From the NCBI GenBank assembly GCA_012934845.2, contig WNNJ02002088.1:1-64000 (forward strand): DNA of 64,000 bases. Reading direction: 5' to 3'. The stretch's first letter is position 1. Every line of letters begins with the position of its first letter. The translations under genes and the position numbers were made by a program. The stretch comes from Pomphorhynchus laevis. Lineage: Eukaryota > Acanthocephala > Palaeacanthocephala > Echinorhynchida > Pomphorhynchidae. Positions 33,571 to 44,800 of the stretch are shown piece after piece. Below the pieces are notes generated by a model. It was not told the origin of the DNA. It saw nothing but the letters and a program-made list of their open reading frames with translations, and searched no databases.

Positions 33571-33975
33571 TCTTGCTGAGTATACAACGGTCCAGGATTT
33601 ATTACGAAATACGGCATTTATACAAAATAATGTTGTTTGTTAGACGTATTCATTTAGGATCCAAAGAGTGCAGCGACAATTTAAGAATGGTCCACACAGC
33701 AATTCGATCTGGTTAAGAGCATAAGCCTCAGACAATTAAGCAAAGTGTCTGAAACGCCTTCATTCACAATGTCACACAGGCAACCGAAACGACCAGTGTG
33801 TACCTCATTCTACTGATGAGTGTTGCCGGGTACTCTTCATTTCGATGCTGAAGTGGTCGTCTAGAAGTGACATGGTGACTGAAAGTCGTGAATCGAAGTC
33901 CAGTCTATTAAGCAACATCATTTAGTATAAATGCCGTATTTCCTAAGAAATCCTGGACCGTTGTCTACTCAACAC
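33571..33975 (+). mobile_element. Hammerhead-bearing element with about 70-bp inverted ends
   Basis: The left end (33571-33644) and right end (33903-33973) are inverted copies. Both carry CAACGGTCCAGGATTT and AAATACGGCATTTATAC. Between them lies a hammerhead-like RNA (33779-33866) in the same relative position as in the Penelope-type terminal repeats at 37880 and 59624. I interpret it as a Penelope-related or non-autonomous unit. Whether the inverted ends are its own termini or a fold-back of flanking DNA is open. Confidence 0.65.
33779..33866 (+). ncRNA. Hammerhead ribozyme strands in non-cyclic order
   Basis: All conserved core bases are present: CGAAAC (33785-33790), CUGAUGA (33813-33819) and GUC (33859-33861). 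Helix II is GGCAAC (33779-33784) with GUUGCC (33822-33827). Helix III is ACGACC (33789-33794) with GGUCGU (33855-33860). Helix I is UUCUA (33808-33812) with UAGAA (33862-33866). All are fully complementary, and the predicted scissile bond is 33861/33862. In classical hammerheads the CUGAUGA strand precedes or follows the other two in cyclic order. Here it lies inside helix III, after GAAA and before GUC. Folding must be between copies or knotted. Confidence 0.75.
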
Positions 33976-34002
33976 ATCCGTGCAGCATTATATACTCCCG
34001 CC

Positions 34003-34145
34003 GATACTCTCCATCGATACTCTACGTTGATACTCTTCATCGATACTCTCCATCGATACTCTCCATCGATACTTTCCATCGATACTCTCCATCGATACTC
34101 TCCATCGATACTCTCCATCGATACTCTCCATCGATACTCTACGTC
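34003..34145 (+). repeat. 13-bp minisatellite (CATCGATACTCTC)n
   Basis: About ten copies of a 13-mer lie in tandem, with a few variants such as CACGTTGATACTC-type units at the edges. They create a spurious repetitive open frame on both strands. Function is unknown. Confidence 0.9.
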
Positions 34146-34430
34146 GCACATATTCGTGCATCCAACACGTAAACATCAATCCCATTTCAACACCAACAGC
34201 GACACCTCACCACTGCCGTTACTCTCAAAATAATATTTCCGTCATGTACTCTAACTGTATAAGCATGTACAACAAATTTGTCGAAATATTGTGTCGTTAA
34301 TTCAATGAACCCAAACATCATAGCATTAAGCGAAACCAGGATTAACAACGATATATCTGATAATAAAATCTCAATCTCAAGCTACTTTGCTATACGATCG
34401 GATCAAACCGCATCAAAATGAGGTGGAGTT

Positions 34431-34844
34431 ATGTTATACGTCAAGCAACTGTTAACCATCACCGAGCACAGCATTGTATCAGATGATTCATACAACGAAT
34501 ATCTGTGGGCAACAATATCTTCTCCTGAGAGACAGAAACTAAAAATCGGTTTATTTTACCGCTCTCCGCACTCCGCAACTGAAAAGATTGGCATCTTTTT
34601 ACGACATCACCTAACAAGCTTATCACCGATCATAATGCTAGGATACTTCAATATGCCTCATGTCAATTGGGACCTATATACTTCGACACATGGTTGTGAT
34701 GTTGAATCATCCAATTTCCTTGATACGTTCGACGATCTCAATCTAACCCAGCATATTCACGAACCCGGAGGAAGCAACTATAAGGAGGAAGCAATCATCT
34801 GCCATTTTAGACCTTTGCTTATCACGAGGGGAGCCCACAATTGA
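34431..34844 (+). pseudogene. LINE endonuclease domain
   Basis: It reads ALSETRINNDIS just upstream, then YVKQLLTITEH, KIGLFYRSPHSATEKI and IIMLGYFNMPHVNWD (normally GDFN.P.I.W), and stops after the FLDTFDDLNLTQHI segment. A stop separates ALSETR from this frame, so the domain is broken. Confidence 0.85.
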
Positions 34845-35369
34845 TGAAATCTCTCTCAGCTCCCTATTGGCCACAGTTATCATTGTGTCATTAGACTGGC
34901 GCTGTCTGCCAGTCTCTTTAAAACAGCTCCCCCGTCAAAATTCGAATTGAATCCCTTCAAAGCGAATTTCGCAAGTATGATGCAAGCTATTCGAAACATT
35001 CAATGACCTAATCCATATGTAATTGGCATAGATCAGTGCTGGGAAAATTTCAAATCTACCTTGATCAATGCTCTAAATTACTACTCCCCTTTAAAACGTC
35101 AGGGCACAACCCACAAAACTCCCATTTGGTTTGACTCGCAGATTAAACAAATGATTCAGACAATGGACAAAATTTACAAAATATTCAAAGGGAATTGTTC
35201 TTGGACCGATTACAAGGAATTACGAAATCAAATAAGGGCACTCAAACGTCAGAAACGCAGGTGTTTTGTTTCCAATCTTTGCCGATCATCAAAAAGATAT
35301 CCCAGTAAATTGTTCAAACATATCAATCAGCTCATTTAAATCAACTACCCCTGAGTCAACTCTATATTT

Positions 35370-36110
35370 ATGGAAACCGGTGAGCTCACATTTGATGATA
35401 AAGCAATTGCCAATATTTTCCTGGATCAATTCACGCTAGAGAGTCCTACCTGTCAGTATTGTCCCCGAGTCTCCACAGTTCAATATCCGTGTTACGAATT
35501 TACTCCATTTGATAAATTTGAGGTACTTAATGAACTTCTAAAGCTACCACGATCAATTGCGACAAGACCAGACAATATTCCTCCAATTCTTCTTCGGGAA
35601 CTTGCACCAGTAATATATGAACCTTTACACACCGTATTCGATTTCTCCTTGTCAACAGGCTGTATACCATCAGATATACACATCAGATATACTTTTGTAG
35701 AGAGTTCTGCAATCAGACCTCTCTACAAAAGACGCGACCGTAATCTAGCAAGCAACTATCGGCCAATAAGCCTTACCTGCGTTGCTTGTAAAGTGCTAGA
35801 GAAACTGCTTTTTAAACGAATCATCGGACACCTAAAAGGGAACCAAGTACTCTGCGACAACCAGAATGGTTTCCGCCCAGGAAAATCTACTGTCACGAAC
35901 CTCGTACTTGCGAGAAGTGATTGGATCAGATATGCCGAGGCTGGAGTTAATGTTGATGCTTTGTTTTTCGACCTCAGCAAAGCATTTGATCGGATATACT
36001 ATGATGTCCTCCTTATTACGCTGGAACAGTACGGCATCAGAGGAACCCTCCTAAATTCGACTCTACGCACTTGGTGTGACCACAGTGAAGAAATCTTTAA
36101 AGTTCTCTGA
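35370..36110 (+). pseudogene. LINE RT N-terminal half, palm deleted
   Basis: LPRSIATRPDNIPPILLREL, RPLYKRRDRNLASNYRPISL, NQNGFRPGKSTVTNLVLARS and DALFFDLSKAFDRIYYDVL give a clear RT fingers and palm-A region. The frame then passes directly into unrelated codons and ends. The YADD part is missing. Confidence 0.88.
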
Positions 36111-36455
36111 TTTAATGTTTGTGTGGACAACGCTTACTGATAAAAAAGGACAGAAGGAACATGTTTATCGTAAACTGTTCGAACTTCGAAATTCAAACAG
36201 ATTAAGGGGACATTACCTCACGTTAAAGACCCACATTCGTCCACGAAGAAGATTTAACACAATTGTCAACCGAACGTGGAAAAGCTGGAATAAGCTACCA
36301 AGTCAAGTGGTTTCGGCCTCCAGTATTTTGTCCTTCAAGAAAAGTCTGAAGAATGTACTAACTTAGAACAATCGGATTTTCATTGATATTTGTTTTTTTT
36401 ACCCTGTACCCAACCTGTACGAGCTCTGCGCTCTTTTGCTGCTGTTGTATTTAAT

Positions 36456-36889
36456 AATAATATTATAATGTATAGCAATTTATACAATAAATTGATATAA
36501 AATAATAAATTGCTTTTAATAAATTTATATAAACAATGAATTGATATATTATGTTCGAAAAACACTACAAATGGGATCTGTTGTATTTAAAATAATAAAT
36601 GTTTTCGGCAATGCATAGCTTCTTGATATACTCATATGCCGAGTCAAATATAATAGGTTAAATAAGATTGATATCACAACTATATTATGACACCTTTATG
36701 TTCATAAATATATTAGATATCTTAATTAAGATATTAGTACCGATATCAAGTACCGGTAATATTATTAATCCAGGATTATCTCCGAGAAAATTGGCCTCAA
36801 ACAACTCAATCTATATTCGCTCTACAATCAGTATTGGTGAAGTAATAAAACAGAAATAGATTAAAAAATGCTTACGAAGATTTCTTTGT
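36456..36889. other. AT-rich spacer, nothing recognised
   Basis: Only AT-rich hairpins are visible. No gene is supported. Confidence 0.4.
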
Positions 36890-37800
36890 GTAATAAACTA
36901 CAAATTGCTTTACTTATTCGAAGATGTCGATTTTCAAATTTACATTTAACACAAAGAGAATGATCACTGACTGTGAAACGGATTTATAAAAAATCGTTTG
37001 TTTCAAAAATTTACAATCTGCATAATACAGCTCGAAGGGCTCTTATAATTACCTATTTTGGATAGCCACTTAAAACAAGTACATTAATGACCTTTTGTTG
37101 TTCAGAAATTATCTCAGAGTGTAAAGAACAAATTAGCGTAGGTTGATATAGTAGTGATCTTGCTCTCGCCACTTTGGAGACGTAGATACCTTAAGAAGAC
37201 CAGTTTGGTGAGATCCAACATATGTACGGCTTTATTTAGAGGTTAGTTCGAATTTTTCTTGATGTTGCTTTACTGCAACATCAAGAAAACTTACAGAATA
37301 TATGTCATTAAGAGTAGTGATGCGTCACTATATGACCGCATACTAAGAGTTAAGAGCTGTCTCCAAAAAGACAAGGTCCGGTTGTCATTTTTAGATCAAG
37401 AATACATCGTCGACGTAACACCACCACTTCATAAGTCCAGGTACTCGATCATGTCGCTATCCCAGTGAGTCATGTTCATGCTAGATAAAGTTGGCCCTAA
37501 TTGTGAGGCGTTTTCATAACAAATATGATAGAAATTCTATTGATCTGATCACATACAAAGCATTTTTAAAATTCTACCATGTCAGTAGGTCAGACCAATT
37601 GTTATGAGTGAGTTTGGGATCGTTAAATTCTATTAGCATATTATCAGCATATTGAATAACGTTCATTAAGGGAAAATTAGTAAATGGAGATTTCACATGT
37701 GCTGCTACAAGGTGAAAATTGTTCCATTTTGCGAATTGTCGTACTTTCAATGCAAAATCTGGCCCATCCTTGATGTACAAGTTGTCTAGTTTTGGTGATA
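36890..37800 (-). mobile_element. Penelope-like element RT, broken copy
   Basis: Minus-strand reading gives MYIKDGPDFALKV, then AAHVKSPFTNFPLMNVI (37574-37780; normally SFDVVSLFTN.P). KWWCYVDDVFLI with the YVDD site follows near 37420, then EIISEQQKVINVLVLSGYPK near 37090 (the ...L...GYP element). The order is that of Penelope-like RTs. A TTCTTGATGTTGC/GCAACATCAAGAA fold-back lies inside. Fragmentary. Confidence 0.75.
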
Positions 37801-37879
37801 ACTCAATGATCTGATCGTTAATTTTTTATCAAATTTATAACTAAATGCCATGTAACTTGCGATAGCATATAATGATATC

Positions 37880-38110
37880 CCCAAGCAAATTCTCGGAGAT
37901 GGCTCTTTTAAATATCACAAGGCAGCCGAAATGACTGATGATAGTACATCCTACTGATGAGTGCTGCTGGCTACCATAAGTTCGTTTAGGAGTAATAATA
38001 AGTCTGCTCTGAATGTAATCGAACTCCGGTTTTTGGCCAAATCTACGATTAAACAAATGAAGCTTGTTGGCTTGGCTCCCTGATCACAGTGTAACACATT
38101 ATAGTTTTAA
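37880..38110 (+). repeat. Penelope-type terminal repeat with hammerhead strands
   Basis: It matches 59727-59945 (GCAAATTCTCGGAGATG, the hammerhead block, then AACTCCGGTTTTTGGC). The hammerhead part has GGCAGC-C-GAAA (37921-37931), UCCUA-CUGAUGA-GUGCUGC (37949-37967) and GUU-UAGGA (37984-37990). It is in the same non-cyclic order as at 33779. Helix III and the usual GUC are degraded. It lies beside a minus-strand Penelope RT fragment. Confidence 0.75.
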
Positions 38111-38314
38111 ATTATATATCTTTTTGTAGTCTCAGCTAAATTTAATCTTATATATAGTTTGTTGAAAAATATTAAATTGTTACTCTATAATTGGTATCTT
38201 AATAATTTCTTGTTTAGTAGATGCTTTAAAATAATTTTCTATTTTCTATTTTTTTAATATATTTGAAAACAAAGATTTTACCGATATAATATGGACATAT
38301 GCTTAATTATCTAG

Positions 38315-38368
38315 GTAAATGGACTCAATTACGTATCATTCCGTCCTCTTGTCAATTATAAAACTTAC
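38315..38368 (+). CDS. GFM1: Possible GFM1 upstream exon
   Basis: ATCTAG at 38314 could be an acceptor and TTAC|GTAAGT at 38368 is an excellent donor. The 54 bases are open in the GFM1 frame ([18 protein letters not shown]) and would join 38417 across a 48-bp intron, a size seen elsewhere in the gene. There is no in-frame ATG, so the true start and mitochondrial targeting peptide must lie further upstream, or this exon is wrong. Confidence 0.35.
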
Positions 38369-38416
38369 GTAAGTCGTTTTTTATTTTTATATTTATTTAT
38401 TGATGTTAACTTTAAG

Positions 38417-38874
38417 AAAGAATATTCAGTTTCAAAGATTCGAAATATCGGAGTTTCGGCCCACATAGACTCTGGAAAGACAACGCTAACCGAACGTATT
38501 TTATTCTACACAGGCAGAATTCAACATATGCACGAAGTGAAAGGCAAAGATGGCGTCGGGGCTACAATGGATTCCATGGAGCTTGAGCGATCCAGGGGAA
38601 TTACGATCCAATCGGCTGCTACATCTGTCGAATGGAAGCAACATAATATTCAGTTAATCGATACCCCCGGTCACGTGGACTTTACAGTTGAAGTGGAACG
38701 AGCACTCCGAGTGTTGGACTCTGCGATCCTTGTAGTGTGTGGAAGCAGTGGAGTTCAGTGTCAAACAATGACTGTCTATCGACAAATCAACAGATACAAT
38801 GTACCGTTTTGTATATTTATTAATAAGCTAGATAAACCTAATGCGAACGCTTTCAAGGCAATGGATGACATCAG
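38417..38874 (+). CDS. GFM1: GFM1 exon with GTP-binding motifs G1-G4
   Basis: It encodes [20 protein letters not shown] (P-loop), [29 protein letters not shown] (switch I Thr), DTPGHVDFT (switch II), [14 protein letters not shown] and FINKLDKPN (G4, NKLD). The exon ends after DDI+AG at AG|GTAATT. Residues match human GFM1 throughout, and mitochondrial GFM1 is favoured over GFM2 by the [12 protein letters not shown] and [12 protein letters not shown] segments. Confidence 0.96.
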
Positions 38875-41800
38875 GTAATTTTTGTTTATTGTTAAAATTT
38901 CATAATTTGTTCAATTACGTCACAAATTGTTAAATAAACTTTTTATTATTCTATTAAGTATATAAGTTGTAAGTAAAAACAATCGTTTTTAGTAAAACAC
39001 AAAACATATTCACCAAATCAGATCAGATAATTGAGTCTACACAGTTTAGAAAGTTAAAAATTAAAAATAAAGATAAATATAAATATATGTATAAATGTAT
39101 TATAAATATAAATATTATTTATATTATAAATATAAATATATATATTATAAATAATAAATATTATATAAGACTTTATACAATTTATATTTATATAACGATA
39201 AAATTTATAATTAAAATTAAAAGTAAGAATCAATTTTTATAAATTGAATAATAAATAATGGACGATGTATCAGAAAAATGAAACAGAGGCATTGTTCATC
39301 CGGAGGCATTGTAATTTTATCAGGTTTCAGCAACTAATTTTTATTAAGGTTGATTGTCTTGTCTGCATCAAAGGTTGTGTTCTCCTAGATGACATACTAG
39401 CAATATCATATATATGATAGGCTATTGATTAGAATATTATAGGCTATTAAATATACAAATTATATTTAAATTGTAAACAAAAGTTTTGGCTGTTAAATTG
39501 GGTTTATTAAGTCTAGATTTACGTATTTTATACTATAAATTAAAATTAAAGATAAATAAAGGATTATATGAACTTTTATACAATTTATATTTATATAACG
39601 ATAAAATTTATCGAATAATAATAAAACAATAATACATAGCTTCAGTATTTCTGACAGAAATTGCCAATAACACATTATTTTTTATTTTAATAAATAATTT
39701 AACATAAATAAAAACAAAAATGAATAATTATAAGTAATTTAATGGTATACGATGAATAAAGAATAAGACACATCAGAAGGAACTGATATGTTATCATGTT
39801 TCGACCCATATTCCTCGTTGATTCTAATGAATCAACGAGGAATAAATCCTCTTTCACTAATCGAAATTGCTCGAATAAATAACAATTGCAAATTTAATTT
39901 CTTTTAATTTAATTGCAAATTTAATTGAATGATTATTTTTTAGATTGTGTAGCATTAAGACGTAGTGAGATTCGGTATCATTCTATAAATAATTACCCTA
40001 AAATACGTTGTTTATTTAATTTAACTTTAAATAGCTCATGTTTTAACTCTTCTGTCTATTTCTTATAGAAACTAAAAAAACCGTAAATTTATTTCAAAAT
40101 ACAGATATATACGGAGTTTTTGCTATCACCAGTAAGGATAAAACGTTGAAAATAATTCATAAGGAACTAAGTTAATGTTTGTCTAAGTAATAACCTGGAA
40201 CGAAGTCTAAGTTTATCTAAATAATAATGTTAATCATTTTTTCGTTATTAAATTTTCGCTATTTTTATTTGTATTTCTACTTTTGTATTGTTTTGTCAAG
40301 GAATCGTCTTTGCAAGGATGTTGCGTTTGTTACCATCCCAATGGACAGCAAAAATGGTGTTAGTGGAGTGATTGATGTACTTAACATGAAAGCCATCTAT
40401 TTTAACGGTAATTTTGGGTAAGTACTCCTTTTGAGATGATGGTACTTCGGAAATAATGAGGATTTCTACAACATTATAGAAGTATTTTAGTTTATCTATT
40501 GACAATGTGTTAAAATGTATCACTCGGAGATACGCTTTTATCCTAAATGTTCGTGAGATCAGTAGATATTGTTAATGTCTAAGTTGAATACTAAGATCAG
40601 GCTTCATGGCCGATTGTTAATCCTACTTTATCATATTTTACAGATGAATACACTCAGAAACTGCTCAAACTCTTACGAAAATCGAGGAGTGTTGCATATT
40701 GATCCACTAAACCCCATTATCTTTTCATTACTTTTGATCGATCTTTCTACTAAGAAACTTAGAGAAAAAACCTTTGAGTTCGGTACTCTATGCTGATAAT
40801 TGGTTATTGTTGGCATTGACAGTATGTCCGCGGAAATTACTTTAAACTCATTATTGGCCAACTGTAAAATAATTAATTTATTTAAATCAATATCGAAAAA
40901 ATTTCGAAATGATGGTCGTCTATGCCATTCAAATCAGTCAGTTGATTACTAAATTATTTGATTAATTGGTTACATTATTTTATTATTATTTATAAAATTA
41001 ATTATAAAATTACATTTTTTATGATTATTTATAAATATAATATTTATAAATAAAGATAGTATATACTTATATTAAAGTATTTTAATATATAAGTAATTTA
41101 AGTGTTTGTCTTTGAAAGTTTTGTTGTCTTTAAAAGATCAACATAAGAATTAGTTGATCAAACATACAAATATACATTTACGATACATTACTATAAGTCT
41201 GTATTACTAATGTACTATTATTAACTTACTACAAATCTTCCTACTAAGAAGCTTAAAGAACGTAACTGTGATATAATTCGGTACTCTACGCTGACGATTT
41301 AGCTATTGTATGCACTGACATTATGCCCTTTCAAGAAATATATGAGTGCTTTTAAATTTCCTAATAAAGACAAAAGTTAAAGAGCCAGTGCTCTGGAACG
41401 AAGTTTTTGAATTAATATTTCAAACACACGAGGTGAAATCTATAAAGAACGAGATTCAGCGTTAATTTCAATTGTGCATCTACAAAGACGTTGTTTCCGT
41501 AAACAATTTGTTTACATAAATAAGTAAAAACAATATGGCATTGTAACGACGTCGCTGTATAGCATTACTATAGTAAATTATTTTAACATGAAACTCAGAT
41601 GTAGGGATTCTAATGGTAGAAATTATAAAGCACGCAATGGCTTGTTCAGTGACCTTGTAGTGCGAACATCCTTTGATATTACATACATGCGAGTTCATAC
41701 ACAAATCAGACTCCAGTAAAAGTTTTCGAATTCCATCAGAATCGCAAAAAAAAACAAAATACATCAAACGAGTAAACATAGTTGAACATTTGAATATAGT

Positions 41801-44800
41801 TGAACATCAGTTCCTCCTGATGACCTATAATTCTTATTATGATACAACGTCTGTTATTGAATTTACTGAATCATTTAAATCATTTTTATTTATTAACTCA
41901 AGTTGAGTTAATAAATGGAAGATGTAATTTAACGCTAAAAATATATTTTAATTTAGATTATTCAAATACAAACTTGAACAGACGATGTTATTCTTAACAT
42001 CGTCTGTTATTTATTATTCAACTCATAAAAATTGATTTTATTTTAAATTTTAATTCTAAATTAAAATTTAAAAAAAGGTTTTTCAACCTTTTTTGAGTTT
42101 TAACTTTCATACTTACTAACCATACTTATTCTGATATATATATTCTGATACATAGTTTTTTATCTATTAGTCAACTCATAAAAATTGATTTTTATTTTTA
42201 ATTTCAATTTATAATTCATCTTGATATAAATTATATAAAATCTTATAACAATTATTTATTATTAATTAATTTTTTATTATTTAACTATTTAACTTTTATT
42301 TTGCATTATTTTTAATTTGCAATATAAAATACGTAGACTCAGTAAATTGAGTCTACGTATTGAGTCTAAATTAATTTGATTAATTTTTTAAATTAAGTTG
42401 ACGTTTTAGTGATTAAGTAATAATATAATATAATAATATAATATATAATATATTATATTATAAATATATTATAATATATTTAGGATTTATATAATTTTAA
42501 CAGTTCATTATAACGGTTCGTTTCTTAGGAACAACATTATTGAGGAATATCGGTCGAAACCTGATTACATATCAGATCATCTTGAAAAATACTTCAAGTA
42601 ATGCCTAATAACATTGCAGTTACTCCTATAGATGCAAAATACTTCAAGTTTTTTAGGATTATAAAATATAGTATAATATAATATATAATATATTGTATAT
42701 AATTATATATTATATAATATATAATATAATATATAATATATTATATTATAAATATATTATAATATATAGGATTTATATAATATATTAATGAATATATCAA
42801 TGAGTTACATTTGTATGTCAAATGCTAAGCTATTTTTTGATCAAATGTCAATTTACTTTTTTATTAATCCCTCAATAAAAACCTAAAATTATTTAAAAAT
42901 TAAATAAAAAGATTATATTTATAATAAATAATTTTATTTATTTAAAAACAGTTTTATTGTGTTTTTTCAGATTTATTACTCCCTTAATCATTATGAATCA
43001 TTTAAATCATTTTTATTTATTAACTCAAGTTGAGTTAATAAATGTAAGATGTAATTTAACGCTAAAAAATATATTTTAATTTAGATTATTCAAATACAAA
43101 CTTGAACAGACGATGTTATTCTTAACATCGTCTGTTATTTATTATTCAATTCATAAAAATTGATTTTATTTTAAATTTTAATTCTAAATTTTATTCTGAT
43201 ACATAGTTTTTTATCTATTAGTCAATTCATAAAAATTGATTTTTATTTTTAATTTCAGTTTATAATTCATCTTGATATAAATTATATAAAATCTTATAAC
43301 AATTATTTATTATTAATTAATTTTTTATTATTTAACTATTTAACTTTTATTTTGCATTATTTTTAATTTGCAATATAAAATACGTAGACTCAGTTAGCTT
43401 ATTTAACTTGTTAGAGAACGATCAGGTCCTCGTAATCTAGCGAAGATAACAAATTGGAAATCTCGAATAACTCAGTTAGCTTATTTAATTCCACATTTTC
43501 CACTATGGTGATATCATTATTCCATTAAATCGAAACTAAAAATGTATTAAAAATTATTGTTTCATTGACTTCTTCAGACTGACCTTTAAAGCATTTAGAG
43601 TTTTTTTTGTTAGTGAGTGTGAATACGAACTTTTCTCACATCAGATTAATAATGACGTGATACTACTATCTTAAAGACGATTCTCTAACAATCAATTAAA
43701 CTAATAAGACAATAAAATTTCGAAAGGGCGGTCCTCCAAGTCGTTCGGATGAACTATTAATCGACAATGAACAGTTCGAGTTTTGTGCGAACTATTAAGG
43801 AATCTAGATACTGTCTCGATAGCCATTCACCTTTCATTTTCAAAAGAAATACCTGAAAATAGTAAGAGTAATCGCAAATATAAGCCCATTATCCTTTGAA
43901 GGTGCGCGCTTTTATGCTCAAATTATGTTACTCATTTGTTAATTTGGCGGCTTAACAACTTTTTGGTCTGACTTAAAAGCTTTCAATTTTAAAGAAATCG
44001 GTAGATGTCAAACAATATTTGAAACGAGTCTTATCACTAAAATCTTCTATCACGATGTCATTGATTCATACGCGTTTTGTGAATTTAACGAGTGTAATGA
44101 ATATATTGTTGTGATTAACTTAATATTTATAGGTTCTACGTAGTTTTATTGCTGCCTATACTTTATTGTTGCCTCCAGTATCCATCTGGGCAAATTTAAT
44201 GTCAACGGATTTTGAGAAAAATAACTTTAATAACCATAACTTTAATACGTATGTTGCTTACTAACAACTATCTCTTATATCAGAGATACTTTAAGGGTAC
44301 TTGGAAATGTTTAATCTCACTATTTATAATATCTAACTCTACAATCCGGAAATATCTTTAGTGAGAATGTGGAAGTGTCAGACATTCCTGAAGAGTGCAA
44401 AGCCATATCTGAAAAATATCACAGCAATCTAATTGGTATAATAAGCATTTTTTATTTGAATTAATAATTTTACACTCAGAGCAAATTGCCGACAAAGATG
44501 AGGAAATCGGTAACATGATTTTAGAAGAAACAGTTCCATCAATTCAACAATTAAAAGTAAGAGGCTTTTAATAAATTCAGCAATTAAAACAAATAAAAGC
44601 AGGAAGCGTTCAGTTTGTCTTACTGTTTGTGAGAATAAAAGAGTCGCGTATGAATTCGTTTCTAGACTATTCTGTGCTGACGTTTTGAAAATTGCAGTTT
44701 CTGGCCAATGCTTTTAGTGATTGAATAAATGACTCTATATCCTCATCGTGACGTAAAGCACTTGTGGATAGGATATAGCGAGCCAGAATCTCATTTGGCT

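Larger units (their letters stand above)
34240..36455 (+). mobile_element. CR1-like LINE, copy M, endonuclease through 3' end
   Basis: A LINE with endonuclease (about 34310-34844), linker (35061-35339), RT (35370-36060) and C-terminal block (36110-36366). It ends with ACCCAACCTGTACGAGCTC and (AAT)n near 36455. Most of the RT palm including YADD is deleted: the frame jumps from DLSKAFDRIYYD to a C-terminal FELRNSNRLRGHYLTLK segment. A short fold-back (CTTTTGTAGAGAG...CTCTCTACAAAAG, 35691-35730) sits in the RT. The 3' end is nearly identical to 18290-18518. Confidence 0.88.

Noticed and set aside
34003-34145. CRISPR-like regular repeat
   Set aside because: The 13-mers are directly adjacent without spacers, and the window is a metazoan genome.
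33931-34233. 100-codon Ser/Ile/Asp-rich repetitive frame, and its minus-strand shadows
   Set aside because: It is generated by the 13-bp minisatellite. No domain, and both strands are open equally.
38417-38874. GFM2 or a cytosolic eEF2 instead of GFM1
   Set aside because: [21 protein letters not shown] with short switch spacing, and the C-terminal VPLNDMFG match mtEFG1. eEF2 has large insertions absent here.
41867-43396. LTR pair of a retrotransposon
   Set aside because: No TG...CA ends, primer-binding site or coding remnant between the units, and the unit belongs to a dispersed AT-rich family.
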